Of a DNA stretch of 64,000 nt, positions 43,517 through 52,420 are shown piece after piece. The number at the start of each line of letters is the position of its first letter. Position 1 is the first letter of the stretch. This stretch comes from Mucilaginibacter sp. L3T2-6 (GTDB taxonomy: Bacteria; Bacteroidota; Bacteroidia; Sphingobacteriales; Sphingobacteriaceae). The stretch lies in NCBI RefSeq assembly GCF_030519355.1, contig NZ_JAUMKC010000004.1:124001-188000 (forward strand), in the 5' to 3' direction. A program made the translations under genes and the position numbers. The notes under the pieces are model-generated. The model worked only from the letters and a program-made list of their open reading frames with translations. It had not been told where the DNA came from and made no database searches.

Positions 43517-45955
43517 ATGAGGTTTGTAAAAGCTTTCATCTCTGTCATTTTCACGGTGTTATTGATCTGGGTGTTAAATAACAAATTTGGCGACATACCG
43601 CCCGCCGGGAAATTTCTAAGTCCATCAAGGGGCTTCTGGCAAAATGCCGAAAACAAAGAGGGGCAGTCATCTGAAAATTTAACACTGACGGGGTTACAGG
43701 ATGCAGTTACTATCCGCTACGATGAACATCGCATCCCGCATATATTCGCAAAAAACGATCATGATCTATATTATGCACAGGGCTTTGTAACGGCCCGCGA
43801 CCGGCTCTGGCAAATGGATATTCAGACACGGAGCGCAGCCGGCCGCCTGGCTGAAATTGTAGGGCCAAAAGCCCTGGAAATTGACCGGTATCACAGGCGC
43901 ATGGGTATGGTTTATGGTGCAGAAAACGGGCTTAAAGGTATTATGGCCAACCCGCAAACCCGCGAAATGGTACTGGCTTATACCGATGGGGTGAATAATT
44001 ATATTCATTCGCTATCACCAAAAGATTATCCAATAGAATTTAAGCTGCTAAATTATAAGCCGGAAGAGTGGAAGCCAATTAATTGCATTTTCTTATTAAA
44101 GCTCATGTCGGAAACACTGGCAGGCGGCTCCGACCAGTTTGCCATGACCAACAATCTGCGGGTTTTCGGCCCCAAGGCTGTTAACGAGCTTTTTCCGGAT
44201 TACCCGTTTCACGAATCTCCGATAATACCCGCAGGAACCAAGTGGGCATTTAATCCCCTGCCGATACCAAAACCCTCTGCCGGATACCTGGCACAAATGA
44301 CTGAAAACATTAAACCTAAAGAAAAAGTTGATGGCATAGGCAGCAATAACTGGGCGATAGCAGGCAGCAAGTCGGCCACCGGTTACCCAATTTTGGCTAA
44401 CGACCCGCATTTGAACTTAACTTTTCCGGCTATATGGTACCAGGTGCAGCTGTCATCGCCAACGGTAAATGTAAACGGTGTTTCGTTACCCGGTGCGCCC
44501 TGTGTTATCATTGGTTATAATCAAAAAATAAGCTGGGGTGTTACCAATGTTGATGCAGATGTACTCGATTGGTACCAGGTAAAATTTAAAGACAATACGA
44601 AAAATGAATACTGGTACAACAATGCCTGGAATCCCGTAAAAAAACGAATCGAAGTTATAAAAGTGCTTGGTGCGCCTGATGAAACCGATACGGTTATTTA
44701 TACCCATCACGGACCGGTGGTCTACGAAACTACTTCCGAAAAGCCTAAAAATGAATTTCCGCATGTTCCGGTAGGCGACGCGCTACGTTGGATCGCCCAT
44801 GATGAGTCGAACGAGTTCTTGTGTTTTTATAAGCTGAATCGCGGAAAAAATTATAACGACTATCGGGCAGCCATTGCAAACTTCAGCGCGCCTGCGCAAA
44901 ACTTTATCTTCGCCAGTAATGATAATGATATTGCGATCACCCCAAATGGCAAGTTTCCGCTAAAGTTTAAAGAGCAGGGCAAATACATTATGGACGGAAG
45001 CGACCCCGCTAACGACTGGCATGGATGGATACCGCCGGAGCAAAATCCCACGGTTAAAAATCCGCCGCGGGGCTTCGTTAGCTCTGCTAATCAATCTTCA
45101 ACTGATCCGACTTACCCATACTACATCAACTGGCGGTTTGAACAGTATTACCGGGGCAAACGAATAAACGACAGGCTGACTGCCATGCAAAAGGCCACTG
45201 TGGATAGCATGCGCATAATGCAAATGGACAATTACAGCATACTTGCCCAGGATGTGTTACCCACCATGTTAAAATATCTCGACCCGAGCAAGCTGAGCGA
45301 CGACCAGGCCAAGGCTCTTGATTTGATAAAAAAATGGGACAAATTCTACAATGCAAATTCCATTGGTGCAAGCATTTTCGACAACTGGTGGTATAATTTT
45401 TATAACCTGGTTTGGAACGATGAATTTACGGTTAAGGGAACATATTTGAAGTTGCCCTCGTACGATGAGACCGAAAAATTGCTACTTACCGACCCCAACT
45501 CCAAATGGTTTGACAATAATAAAACGCCCTTAAAAGAAACCTGCGCAGATATGGTAAATCACGCTTTTTATGCAGCGGTTGATAGTCTGATACACAGCCG
45601 TGGCGTGCCCGGTGACAAGTGGCAATGGGGGCGTGTAAAGGATACTTATATCGACCACATGGCTGGCCTGCCGGGCTTTGGCACAGGCAAGTTTATAGCC
45701 GGTGGCAGAGGCGGGGTTATCAACGCCCTGCGGTATAACAACGGACCAAGCTGGCGTATGGTTGTTCAGATGGGGCCGGTAGTAAAAGGATATGGTGTTT
45801 TTCCCGGCGGAGAATCCGGTAATCCCGGCAGCTTTTATTACCGCGATATGTTTGATACCTGGAATAATGGAAAATTGAATGAATTGCTTTTTTTAAACTC
45901 TGCAAACGAAAAATCAGCAAGAGTGAAATCGACATTGGTATTAAGCAAAAAATAA
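43517..45955 (+). CDS. Penicillin-acylase-family Ntn hydrolase
   Basis: An 812-residue precursor of the penicillin G acylase / acyl-homoserine lactone acylase family, processed by autocleavage into two chains. An N-terminal hydrophobic segment (about 4-21) targets the envelope. The alpha chain contains FVTARDRLWQMDIQTRSAAG. The autocatalytic site is GIGSNNWAIAGSKS, with the nucleophile Ser276 becoming the N-terminus of the beta chain; Asn residues later in the chain (for example SSANQSSTDPTYPYYI) complete the oxyanion hole. The physiological substrate is an amide of unknown type; quorum-signal or peptide acylase roles are possible. It has no obvious operon partner. Confidence 0.92.
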   Translation: MRFVKAFISVIFTVLLIWVLNNKFGDIPPAGKFLSPSRGFWQNAENKEGQSSENLTLTGLQDAVTIRYDEHRIPHIFAKNDHDLYYAQGFVTARDRLWQMDIQTRSAAGRLAEIVGPKALEIDRYHRRMGMVYGAENGLKGIMANPQTREMVLAYTDGVNNYIHSLSPKDYPIEFKLLNYKPEEWKPINCIFLLKLMSETLAGGSDQFAMTNNLRVFGPKAVNELFPDYPFHESPIIPAGTKWAFNPLPIPKPSAGYLAQMTENIKPKEKVDGIGSNNWAIAGSKSATGYPILANDPHLNLTFPAIWYQVQLSSPTVNVNGVSLPGAPCVIIGYNQKISWGVTNVDADVLDWYQVKFKDNTKNEYWYNNAWNPVKKRIEVIKVLGAPDETDTVIYTHHGPVVYETTSEKPKNEFPHVPVGDALRWIAHDESNEFLCFYKLNRGKNYNDYRAAIANFSAPAQNFIFASNDNDIAITPNGKFPLKFKEQGKYIMDGSDPANDWHGWIPPEQNPTVKNPPRGFVSSANQSSTDPTYPYYINWRFEQYYRGKRINDRLTAMQKATVDSMRIMQMDNYSILAQDVLPTMLKYLDPSKLSDDQAKALDLIKKWDKFYNANSIGASIFDNWWYNFYNLVWNDEFTVKGTYLKLPSYDETEKLLLTDPNSKWFDNNKTPLKETCADMVNHAFYAAVDSLIHSRGVPGDKWQWGRVKDTYIDHMAGLPGFGTGKFIAGGRGGVINALRYNNGPSWRMVVQMGPVVKGYGVFPGGESGNPGSFYYRDMFDTWNNGKLNELLFLNSANEKSARVKSTLVLSKK

Positions 45956-45973
45956 ATTATCTAATCAAAATAA

Positions 45974-46009
45974 AAAGTCTCCTTCCCACAGGAGGGGATT
46001 AGAGGGAGC
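45974..46009. repeat. Dispersed palindromic repeat copy
   Basis: aaagtctccttcccacagg and aggggattagagggagc make a small hairpin element resembling, in opposite orientation, the repeat at 27738-27775. It lies in the 59-nt gap after the acylase gene and its end supplies a purine-rich stretch before the next ATG. Confidence 0.5.
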
Positions 46010-46014
46010 TGTTT

Positions 46015-46356
46015 ATGTTATTTTTTATTATCCTGATATTAACCTTTGCGAGCGGCTATTTTCTGCCATGGTGGGTAGTGGCTATCGCTGCATTTTTACC
46101 GGCGCTGTTTATCGGGAAAACCCCGGCTAAATCTTTTTTCGCGGGCTTCTCCGCCGTGTTTATTGTTTGGGCTGCAATGGCTTTATTTAAATCGATTCCG
46201 AACGATAATATGCTTGCAAAAAGGGTGGCAACACTTATGCATCTGCCAAATTGGATTTTGTTACTCGTAATTACTGCTTTAATTGGTGGTTTGGTAGGGG
46301 GGATGTCGGCATTATCGGGCGTCCTGGTAAGAAAGGCGTTTGCAAAAAGTAAATAA
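46015..46356 (+). CDS. Small membrane protein, four predicted TM segments
   Basis: A 113-residue hydrophobic protein (MLFFIILILTFASGYFLPWW start) with helices at about 1-17, 19-34, 40-62 and 78-105, Gly-rich in the last (ALIGGLVGGMSALSGVLV). The loop NDNMLAKRVATLMHLPN is the longest soluble part. I do not recognise a family. It may share a transcript with the acylase gene (59-nt gap); a bidirectional terminator follows. Confidence 0.75.
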   Translation: MLFFIILILTFASGYFLPWWVVAIAAFLPALFIGKTPAKSFFAGFSAVFIVWAAMALFKSIPNDNMLAKRVATLMHLPNWILLLVITALIGGLVGGMSALSGVLVRKAFAKSK

Positions 46357-46360
46357 AAAT

Positions 46361-46387
46361 GCCCCGGCAATTTATACTTGCCAGGGC
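46361..46387. terminator. Bidirectional terminator
   Basis: gccccggcaa (46361-46370) pairs with ttgccagggc (46378-46387) around a 7-nt loop, one position a wobble or mismatch. T-rich sequence lies close on both sides (tattttttatt to the right, atttttattt when read leftward), so it can serve both convergent genes. Confidence 0.75.
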
Positions 46388-46412
46388 CTGCAGGCTCTTA
46401 TTTTTTATTTCA

Positions 46413-47087
46413 TCACAGAGCGTTCAATGAAGCTTTCAGCGTCTTTACTGCCTCTTTATCGCTTTTGGAGCTGTTGAAAATTTCCTTCGATGTCAGATCA
46501 TCGCCATAGAAGTTCGCGTTCGCTGTTTTATCGATAGCAAGGTTTGATCCGTTGATACTTATGCCTGCGAATAGTCCGCGGCTGCGTGAATAAGAATATA
46601 TTTCGGCATCGAGCTTATAATCCGTATTGGCAGATGTACTTCTGCCAAGCGGGCCCGCGGCCGCAGACGCATCCCCGCCTACTGTAAAATCGCCGTTCTT
46701 AACTTTGGCAAGCACCCCTTTATGACGGAACACCAAAACTAAATCCACGGATTGGACACCAATTTGTGCACCGATACTGCCGCCTGTCATCGTCACAAAA
46801 ACCGGATCGCTCCATTTGCCATCCTCCATTTTAACCATGGCAACTCCTCTGCCGCGCTTACCACCGACGATGAGGCCTGCATTTATTAGTTTAGGTATGA
46901 TCACCACTCCTTCGCATTCTGACAACAGGTTATGAGGAATAGTTTCATGCAGTTTACCAAAGTCGCGCAAAACATTCGAAGCTGCATGTACACGCTCGGT
47001 TTCCTTAGTGTCATCTGTTGTTGCTGATATTAACACGAAAAACAGGCCGAGCATAACCGGTATTTTTAATAATCTAAGCGTTTTCAT
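46413..47087 (-). CDS. Secreted SYLF-domain (Ysc84-like) lipid-binding protein
   Basis: A 224-residue protein with a signal peptide (about 1-24). The SYLF domain fills the rest: IPHNLLSECEGVVIIPKLIN, GGKRGRGVAMVKMEDGKWSD, PVFVTMTGGSIGAQIGVQS, and YSYSRSRGLFAGISINGSNL. In eukaryotes the domain binds phosphoinositides; in bacteria the secreted form is of unknown role and is often linked to the envelope. Length and motif order are those of the bacterial YSC84 family. Monocistronic, convergent with the small membrane protein gene. Confidence 0.88.
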   Translation of the reverse strand: MKTLRLLKIPVMLGLFFVLISATTDDTKETERVHAASNVLRDFGKLHETIPHNLLSECEGVVIIPKLINAGLIVGGKRGRGVAMVKMEDGKWSDPVFVTMTGGSIGAQIGVQSVDLVLVFRHKGVLAKVKNGDFTVGGDASAAAGPLGRSTSANTDYKLDAEIYSYSRSRGLFAGISINGSNLAIDKTANANFYGDDLTSKEIFNSSKSDKEAVKTLKASLNAL

Positions 47088-47224
47088 TTTAATTTTTTAA
47101 AGTAGATATGATTGGAACCCTGCAAATATTATTCATTTAACTTTTAAATCCTCCTGTTGTTTGTTTACGTTGTGCAATCTTTAATAACAAGGCTAAAGAA
47201 AGTCATTGAGAATAAGGGACAAAA

Positions 47225-47713
47225 TCAGGAGTTCTTGAGCCGCCTTTGCCGCCTGCCATCATCCGGGTCAATCTTAACGGGCATAGTAGAAATTTTCGTG
47301 ATGTACTCGTCAGGCAAACCTGCTTTTTTTGCAAGAGATATTACCTTTTGCTGGTACCAGTCATAGGGCAGCAAGTGGGTATTAACGGCATGAGGCTGTG
47401 CTACAAAGGCATGGGCCGCATACACTTTGTTATTGGTGGCAATACAGTTTACAGCTTCCAGCTTAAAGTCGATGCTCCAGGTTTCGCCGTTATAAAAATT
47501 GCCTTTTTCATTATCGTTCAATTCTATCAATACGCCCCATACTGCATCATCATTTGAGGGGGCTATATTGGCTTTCGACGATTGATCGTCGGCAGTTTTA
47601 TTAAATATGAAGGTATAACCGGGCAGTTTCGCTATGTCGATCTTTTTGGCAGATGGAACCGTTTTTGCAAATTCCTCAACGTCCATATTGCCTGCAAATG
47701 CAAATAATATCAT
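47225..47713 (-). CDS. Gamma-glutamylcyclotransferase-like protein
   Basis: A 162-residue protein with the outline of the GGCT/AIG2 fold: a start strand FAFAGNMDVEEFAK in place of YFAYGSNM, LPGYTFIFNKTADDQSSKAN, VWGVLIELNDNEKGNF, then Y and W residues around the expected catalytic Glu, and a helix with DEYITKIS. The family removes gamma-glutamyl groups as 5-oxoproline. The Gly-Ser of the classic loop is Ala-Gly here, so the activity could have shifted. No Sec signal: the N-terminus is part of the fold. Confidence 0.65.
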   Translation of the reverse strand: MILFAFAGNMDVEEFAKTVPSAKKIDIAKLPGYTFIFNKTADDQSSKANIAPSNDDAVWGVLIELNDNEKGNFYNGETWSIDFKLEAVNCIATNNKVYAAHAFVAQPHAVNTHLLPYDWYQQKVISLAKKAGLPDEYITKISTMPVKIDPDDGRRQRRLKNS

Positions 47714-47962
47714 AACGTATAAATTAAGATAGATGTGTTTTGTTTTAACGCTTTTATAAACTTCGATATTATGCTAAAAGGAATAATGGTTTAAATAACC
47801 TGCTTGTCAGTTATGGGTTTTAGGGTACGGATTGCCTGTATATGAACGTCCAAATCAGCCCTTTATAAAGTCCGGTTTACACCCTGCCTTGTGTTTTTTC
47901 AGTCGTTAACATTGTACCACCTGGTGTACGGTGCATCCGGATAAACAACCATTACAAAAACC

Positions 47963-48430
47963 ATGAATATGAACAAGCAGCATTTAACAGCCACCATTGT
48001 TGTGGATAAAACGCCAAAAGAAGCTTTCGACGCAATTTTAAATATCAAAAAATGGTGGTCGGAGAACATTGAGGGCGAAACTTCAAATATCGGCGATGAA
48101 TTTACCTATAGCGCCAAAACTTTACACCGATGCCGAATGAAGTTAGCAGAAGCTATTCCCAATAAAAAAATAACCTGGGAGGTGCTGGATAATTATTTTA
48201 GCTTCACTAATGACCAAACTGAATGGGTAGGAACAAAAATTACCTTTGACATTACACAGGAAGACGATAAAACCAAAGTTCAATTCACACACCTGGGCCT
48301 GGTACCCGGCCATGAATGCTACGAAGTTTGCGAGGGCGCCTGGATAGATTACATCACCAATAGCCTCTACAATTTAATAGCTACAGGCACGGGGTATCCG
48401 AATTCGAAGGAGTGTGAGGAGGTAGTGTAA
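47963..48430 (+). CDS. SRPBCC (AHSA1/polyketide-cyclase-like) protein
   Basis: A 155-residue single-domain protein: TATIVVDKTPKEAFDAILNI, KKWWSENIEGETSNIGDEFT, TKVQFTHLGLVPGHECYEVC and a long C-terminal helix. The WW after the first helix and the HxG loop are typical of the ligand-binding cavity fold. The ligand is unknown. It is not coupled to a regulator, unlike the SRPBCC gene at 32515. Start choice between Met1 and Met3 is open. Confidence 0.82.
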   Translation: MNMNKQHLTATIVVDKTPKEAFDAILNIKKWWSENIEGETSNIGDEFTYSAKTLHRCRMKLAEAIPNKKITWEVLDNYFSFTNDQTEWVGTKITFDITQEDDKTKVQFTHLGLVPGHECYEVCEGAWIDYITNSLYNLIATGTGYPNSKECEEVV

Positions 48431-48560
48431 TGACCCTTAAATCACCTACCAGCAAATAAAATCACTTTAGCGGGCTTATTCACCGGTAAAATTCTCATGA
48501 GCCGCAGGTGTAAAACTTAGCAACTGTGTATGACAGGCAACACAGGGAATTTGGAGGGTA

Positions 48561-48600
48561 ACAGCAAGAAAGCCACGGCATGCCGTGGCTTTCTTGCTGT
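48561..48600. terminator. 40-bp perfect palindrome, gapA terminator
   Basis: acagcaagaaagccacggca and its exact reverse complement abut without a spacer (48561-48600). The GC-rich inner stem (gccacggc) followed by ttt makes a terminator for gapA on the minus strand and possibly also for the rightward SRPBCC gene. Confidence 0.8.
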
Positions 48601-48617
48601 AGTATGTCAATCAGTTA

Positions 48618-49643
<1,026 letters not shown>

Positions 49644-50492
49644 TTAATTTTTATTTTGGAAATATGTCAGCAAATTGTTTATGGGTTCTTTTATAATGGT
49701 AGCTATTTTTAAACCGGCATCAGCGGCCGCGTCTTGTAATTGACTCTGAAAGTTTGCCGCTACGGTGCCCGCAAAATACAAAAAAGCTTCCGGATGTTCA
49801 TCATGTAAAGGTAATAAATAGGTCTGCATCAGCTTGTCGAAGCCTTTTTTGATGGTGCCTTTTATATATCCATCTTCCTGATTATCAATAAAAAATTCGG
49901 TAAATGAACTTAAGTAAATAGCCGGTTGTTTTTGCCTGTAAATCTTTTCCAGCAAAGTCTTGCGGTCGGGGTCGTAACGCTGAACAAATTTTTTGCGGAT
50001 GTTCTCCGGGAGCGTTTCGTTCATGTATCCCTTTACCAATTGGCGGCCCAGCCAGTTGCCCGAGCCTTCATCGGCCAGTATATAACCGAGTCCGTAATTA
50101 TTCGGCTTTACCCGTTTGCCGTCGTACCAGGCAGAGTTTGATCCACTGCCAATAATACTTATTATGCCCGGCGAGTTTTTACAGCAGGCGATAGCCGCGG
50201 CCGTAATATCGTGCTCAACCGATACCCGGCCGAATTTAAAAAACTTTGAAAAAGCGTCGTGAACCGTGTTTTTTAATTCAGTTGAAAAGGAACCGGCGCC
50301 ATAAAAGTAAATGCGCCTTATTTCTTCTGCGTGATGAATAAGATTGATATTTTTGCTGAGGACTGCTATAATCTGTTTTTCGTCGTTGAAATAGGGGTTT
50401 ATACCGCTGGTTTTGAAAGCGGCAATGATCCGCTCTTTATCGAACAACCTCCATTCGGCATAATTTGATCCGCTATAAACAACTGCGTTCAT
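49644..50492 (-). CDS. BadF/BadG-type sugar kinase paralogue with a degenerate phosphate motif
   Basis: A 282-residue ASKHA-fold protein clearly paralogous to the GlcNAc-kinase-like protein at 52421: GINPYF/GYNPYF, YFYGAGSFS/YYGAGCST, ILADEGSGNWLGRQLV/ILGDEGSGCYIGKKLL and a final REP/RSP-INNL motif are shared. The first phosphate motif has changed: the paralogue's ADGGSTKTNW is VYSGSNYAEW here, losing the Asp and both Thr residues. The catalytic-base region HDITAAA and GSGSN remain. It may be an inactive or regulatory kinase homologue. It sits between pfkA (5-nt gap) and gapA (27-nt gap). Confidence 0.82.
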   Translation of the reverse strand: MNAVVYSGSNYAEWRLFDKERIIAAFKTSGINPYFNDEKQIIAVLSKNINLIHHAEEIRRIYFYGAGSFSTELKNTVHDAFSKFFKFGRVSVEHDITAAAIACCKNSPGIISIIGSGSNSAWYDGKRVKPNNYGLGYILADEGSGNWLGRQLVKGYMNETLPENIRKKFVQRYDPDRKTLLEKIYRQKQPAIYLSSFTEFFIDNQEDGYIKGTIKKGFDKLMQTYLLPLHDEHPEAFLYFAGTVAANFQSQLQDAAADAGLKIATIIKEPINNLLTYFQNKN

Positions 50493-50497
50493 GAATT

Positions 50498-51493
50498 TTA
50501 GATAGATAAAATGTCAGTCATCTGCATCAAATCCTCTTCCAGTTTAAAAGTATGCTGAGTTAATGCCTCTTCAAGGCTGGTTATTTTAATGTGGTTTGCT
50601 TCAAGGCCCACCATTGATTGGGTACGGCCGGCCAGTAATGCGTTTACTGCAGCAAAACCTAAACGGCTGCCTAGAATCCTGTCGAATGCAGAAGGGCTGC
50701 CTCCACGCTGCAGGTGCCCCAGTATGGTAACCTTTACATCATAGTTTTTTACCTCTTTCTGCACCTTTTTTGCGATATCGTAAGCGCCGCCATTTTTATC
50801 GCCCTCGGCCACTATAACAATGCTCGAAGATTTTTTGTTGCTTTGTCCGTTCTTTAGGTTTTGAATCAAATCGTCAATTGCAGTAGCCTTCTCAGGTAAC
50901 AAAATTGCCTCTGCGCCGCATGAAATGCCGGCACGTAAAGCAATCGCGCCCGAGTCGCGGCCCATTACTTCTACAAAAAACAAACGGTCATGGGCATCGG
51001 CAGTGTCACGTATCTTGTCGATGGCCTCGATAACTGTATTGGTGGCTGTATCAAATCCGAGGGTATAGGTTGAACCGTAAAGGTCGTTATCTATTGTACC
51101 CGGTACACCCATAACAGCTATGTCAGGGAATTTTTTCGAAAAACGCAGCGCACCGGTAAAAGTTCCGTCTCCGCCTATAACTACCAATGCATCAATACCG
51201 TGCTTTTTTAAGTTTTGATAAGCTATTTCCATACCTTCGTCTGACCGGAAGGGCAGGCAGCGGGCAGTTTTTAAAATGGTACCGCCAAGGTTCAGGATAT
51301 TGCTCACCGAACGTGGCTCCATCTCATACATATCATCCTCAATAAGCCCCTGGTAACCGCGGCGTATCCCAACAACCTGAAGGTTATTATAAATTGCTGT
51401 GCGTACTACCGACCGGATACAAGGGTTCATTCCCGGGGCATCACCACCCGATGTTAAAACCGCGAGTTTTGATATTTTGTGCATGTGTGCCAT
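50498..51493 (-). CDS. pfkA: ATP-dependent 6-phosphofructokinase
   Basis: Phosphorylates fructose 6-phosphate with ATP; glycolysis. LTSGGDAPGMNPCIRSVVR forms the nucleotide loop; VIGGDGTFTGA has Gly at the position that is Asp in PPi-dependent enzymes, and GTIDND is the catalytic motif, here as PGTIDND rather than the PPi-type PKTIDND. MGRDSG and HLQRGGSPSAFDR follow as expected. I start at the ATG at 51493 (331 aa); another ATG is at 51484 and the longest frame begins with GTG. First gene of the pfkA-kinase-gapA unit. Confidence 0.96.
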   Translation of the reverse strand: MAHMHKISKLAVLTSGGDAPGMNPCIRSVVRTAIYNNLQVVGIRRGYQGLIEDDMYEMEPRSVSNILNLGGTILKTARCLPFRSDEGMEIAYQNLKKHGIDALVVIGGDGTFTGALRFSKKFPDIAVMGVPGTIDNDLYGSTYTLGFDTATNTVIEAIDKIRDTADAHDRLFFVEVMGRDSGAIALRAGISCGAEAILLPEKATAIDDLIQNLKNGQSNKKSSSIVIVAEGDKNGGAYDIAKKVQKEVKNYDVKVTILGHLQRGGSPSAFDRILGSRLGFAAVNALLAGRTQSMVGLEANHIKITSLEEALTQHTFKLEEDLMQMTDILSI

Positions 51494-51517
51494 TTGATTT
51501 GTAGGCACGAAGATACT

Positions 51518-51532
51518 GTGTAAAATTTACAC
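51518..51532. promoter_or_regulatory. Perfect palindrome between pfkA and the Nudix-type regulator gene
   Basis: GTGTAAA-a-TTTACAC (51518-51532) is a perfect 7-1-7 palindrome in the 113-bp divergent region, followed at 51534-51545 by the 12-bp palindrome attaaatttaat. It lies 24 nt from the pfkA ATG. It is a candidate operator for the divergently encoded regulator. Confidence 0.65.
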
Positions 51533-51606
51533 CATTAAATTTAATTTATTTTTTTTACATTAGCGCTTAACCAATTAACTTTAATAATAACCTTAACTAA
51601 ACAGGT

Positions 51607-52302
51607 TTGGAGACCGCATTACCTACATTTAATTCCGTATTCTCAATCGATTGCGTGATATTTGGTTTTGAAGCCGGCGAGCTGAAAATATTGCTGATTG
51701 AGCGAAACCAGGAGCCGTTTAAAGACTGGCTTGCCCTTCCTGGCTATATAGTAGAGCAGGATGAAAGTATTGACGATGCGGCCGAACGTATATTATACGA
51801 GCTTACGGGCTTGCGCGATCTGCATATGCAGCAGTTTCACACTTTCGGCGAGGTAAACCGCCACCCGCAAGGGCGTGTGATAACGGTTGCTTATTACGCC
51901 TTGATCCGCATAAATGGCCAAAAAGAGCTGCGCCCGGTTACGCAATATGCCCGTAAGGCTTTCTGGCACCCGGTAAACGAGCTGCCCAAACTTGCGTTTG
52001 ACCATACTGAAATTTTTCAAACCGGCTTTAACAAAATACGCCGCCGTTTAAACTATCAGCCTATAGCATTTGAGCTATTGCCCGAGAAATTTACGCTTAC
52101 CCAACTGCAATCTTTATATGAGGCAGTATTAAATAAGAAGCTGGATAAACGTAATTTTCGCAAAAAAATGCTGAGCTACGGCTTTTTAAAGGAATTAGAC
52201 GAAAAACAAAAAGGCGTATCCTACCGTGCCGCCAAGCTCTACAAATTCGACCGGAGGAAGTACGCGAAAATTTTTAATAATGAGTTGAATTTGGATAAAT
52301 AG
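51607..52302 (+). CDS. Nudix-derived transcription regulator (NrtR/AraR-like)
   Basis: A 231-residue protein with an N-terminal Nudix fold (about 8-145) and a C-terminal winged-helix domain (about 155-228, LTQLQSLYEAVLNKKLDKRN, then FRKKMLSYGFLKE). The Nudix box is degenerate: GYIVEQDESIDDAAERILYE lacks the normal REx2EE order, as in NrtR-type regulators that bind a ligand instead of hydrolysing it. In Bacteroides a member of this family (AraR) controls arabinose genes, so a sugar signal is plausible. The frame begins with TTG at 51607; no ATG is near, and the N-terminus matches family length. Divergent from pfkA. Confidence 0.85.
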   Translation: METALPTFNSVFSIDCVIFGFEAGELKILLIERNQEPFKDWLALPGYIVEQDESIDDAAERILYELTGLRDLHMQQFHTFGEVNRHPQGRVITVAYYALIRINGQKELRPVTQYARKAFWHPVNELPKLAFDHTEIFQTGFNKIRRRLNYQPIAFELLPEKFTLTQLQSLYEAVLNKKLDKRNFRKKMLSYGFLKELDEKQKGVSYRAAKLYKFDRRKYAKIFNNELNLDK

Positions 52303-52353
52303 CTGACCGCAGGCAGTGGCCAGCTGGCAGTTGTTAGATACCCAGCGTAAAAT

Positions 52354-52387
52354 AAAAAAGCTTCAGGATTTCCCCGAAGCTTTTTTG
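52354..52387. terminator. Bidirectional intrinsic terminator
   Basis: aaaaaagcttc (52354-52364) pairs with gaagctttttt (52376-52386) around an 11-nt loop. The A run on one side and T run on the other let it stop both the Nudix regulator gene and the convergent kinase gene. Confidence 0.88.
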
Positions 52388-52420
52388 TTTTATTGCCAAC
52401 TGAAAACTGGCAGCTGTCAA

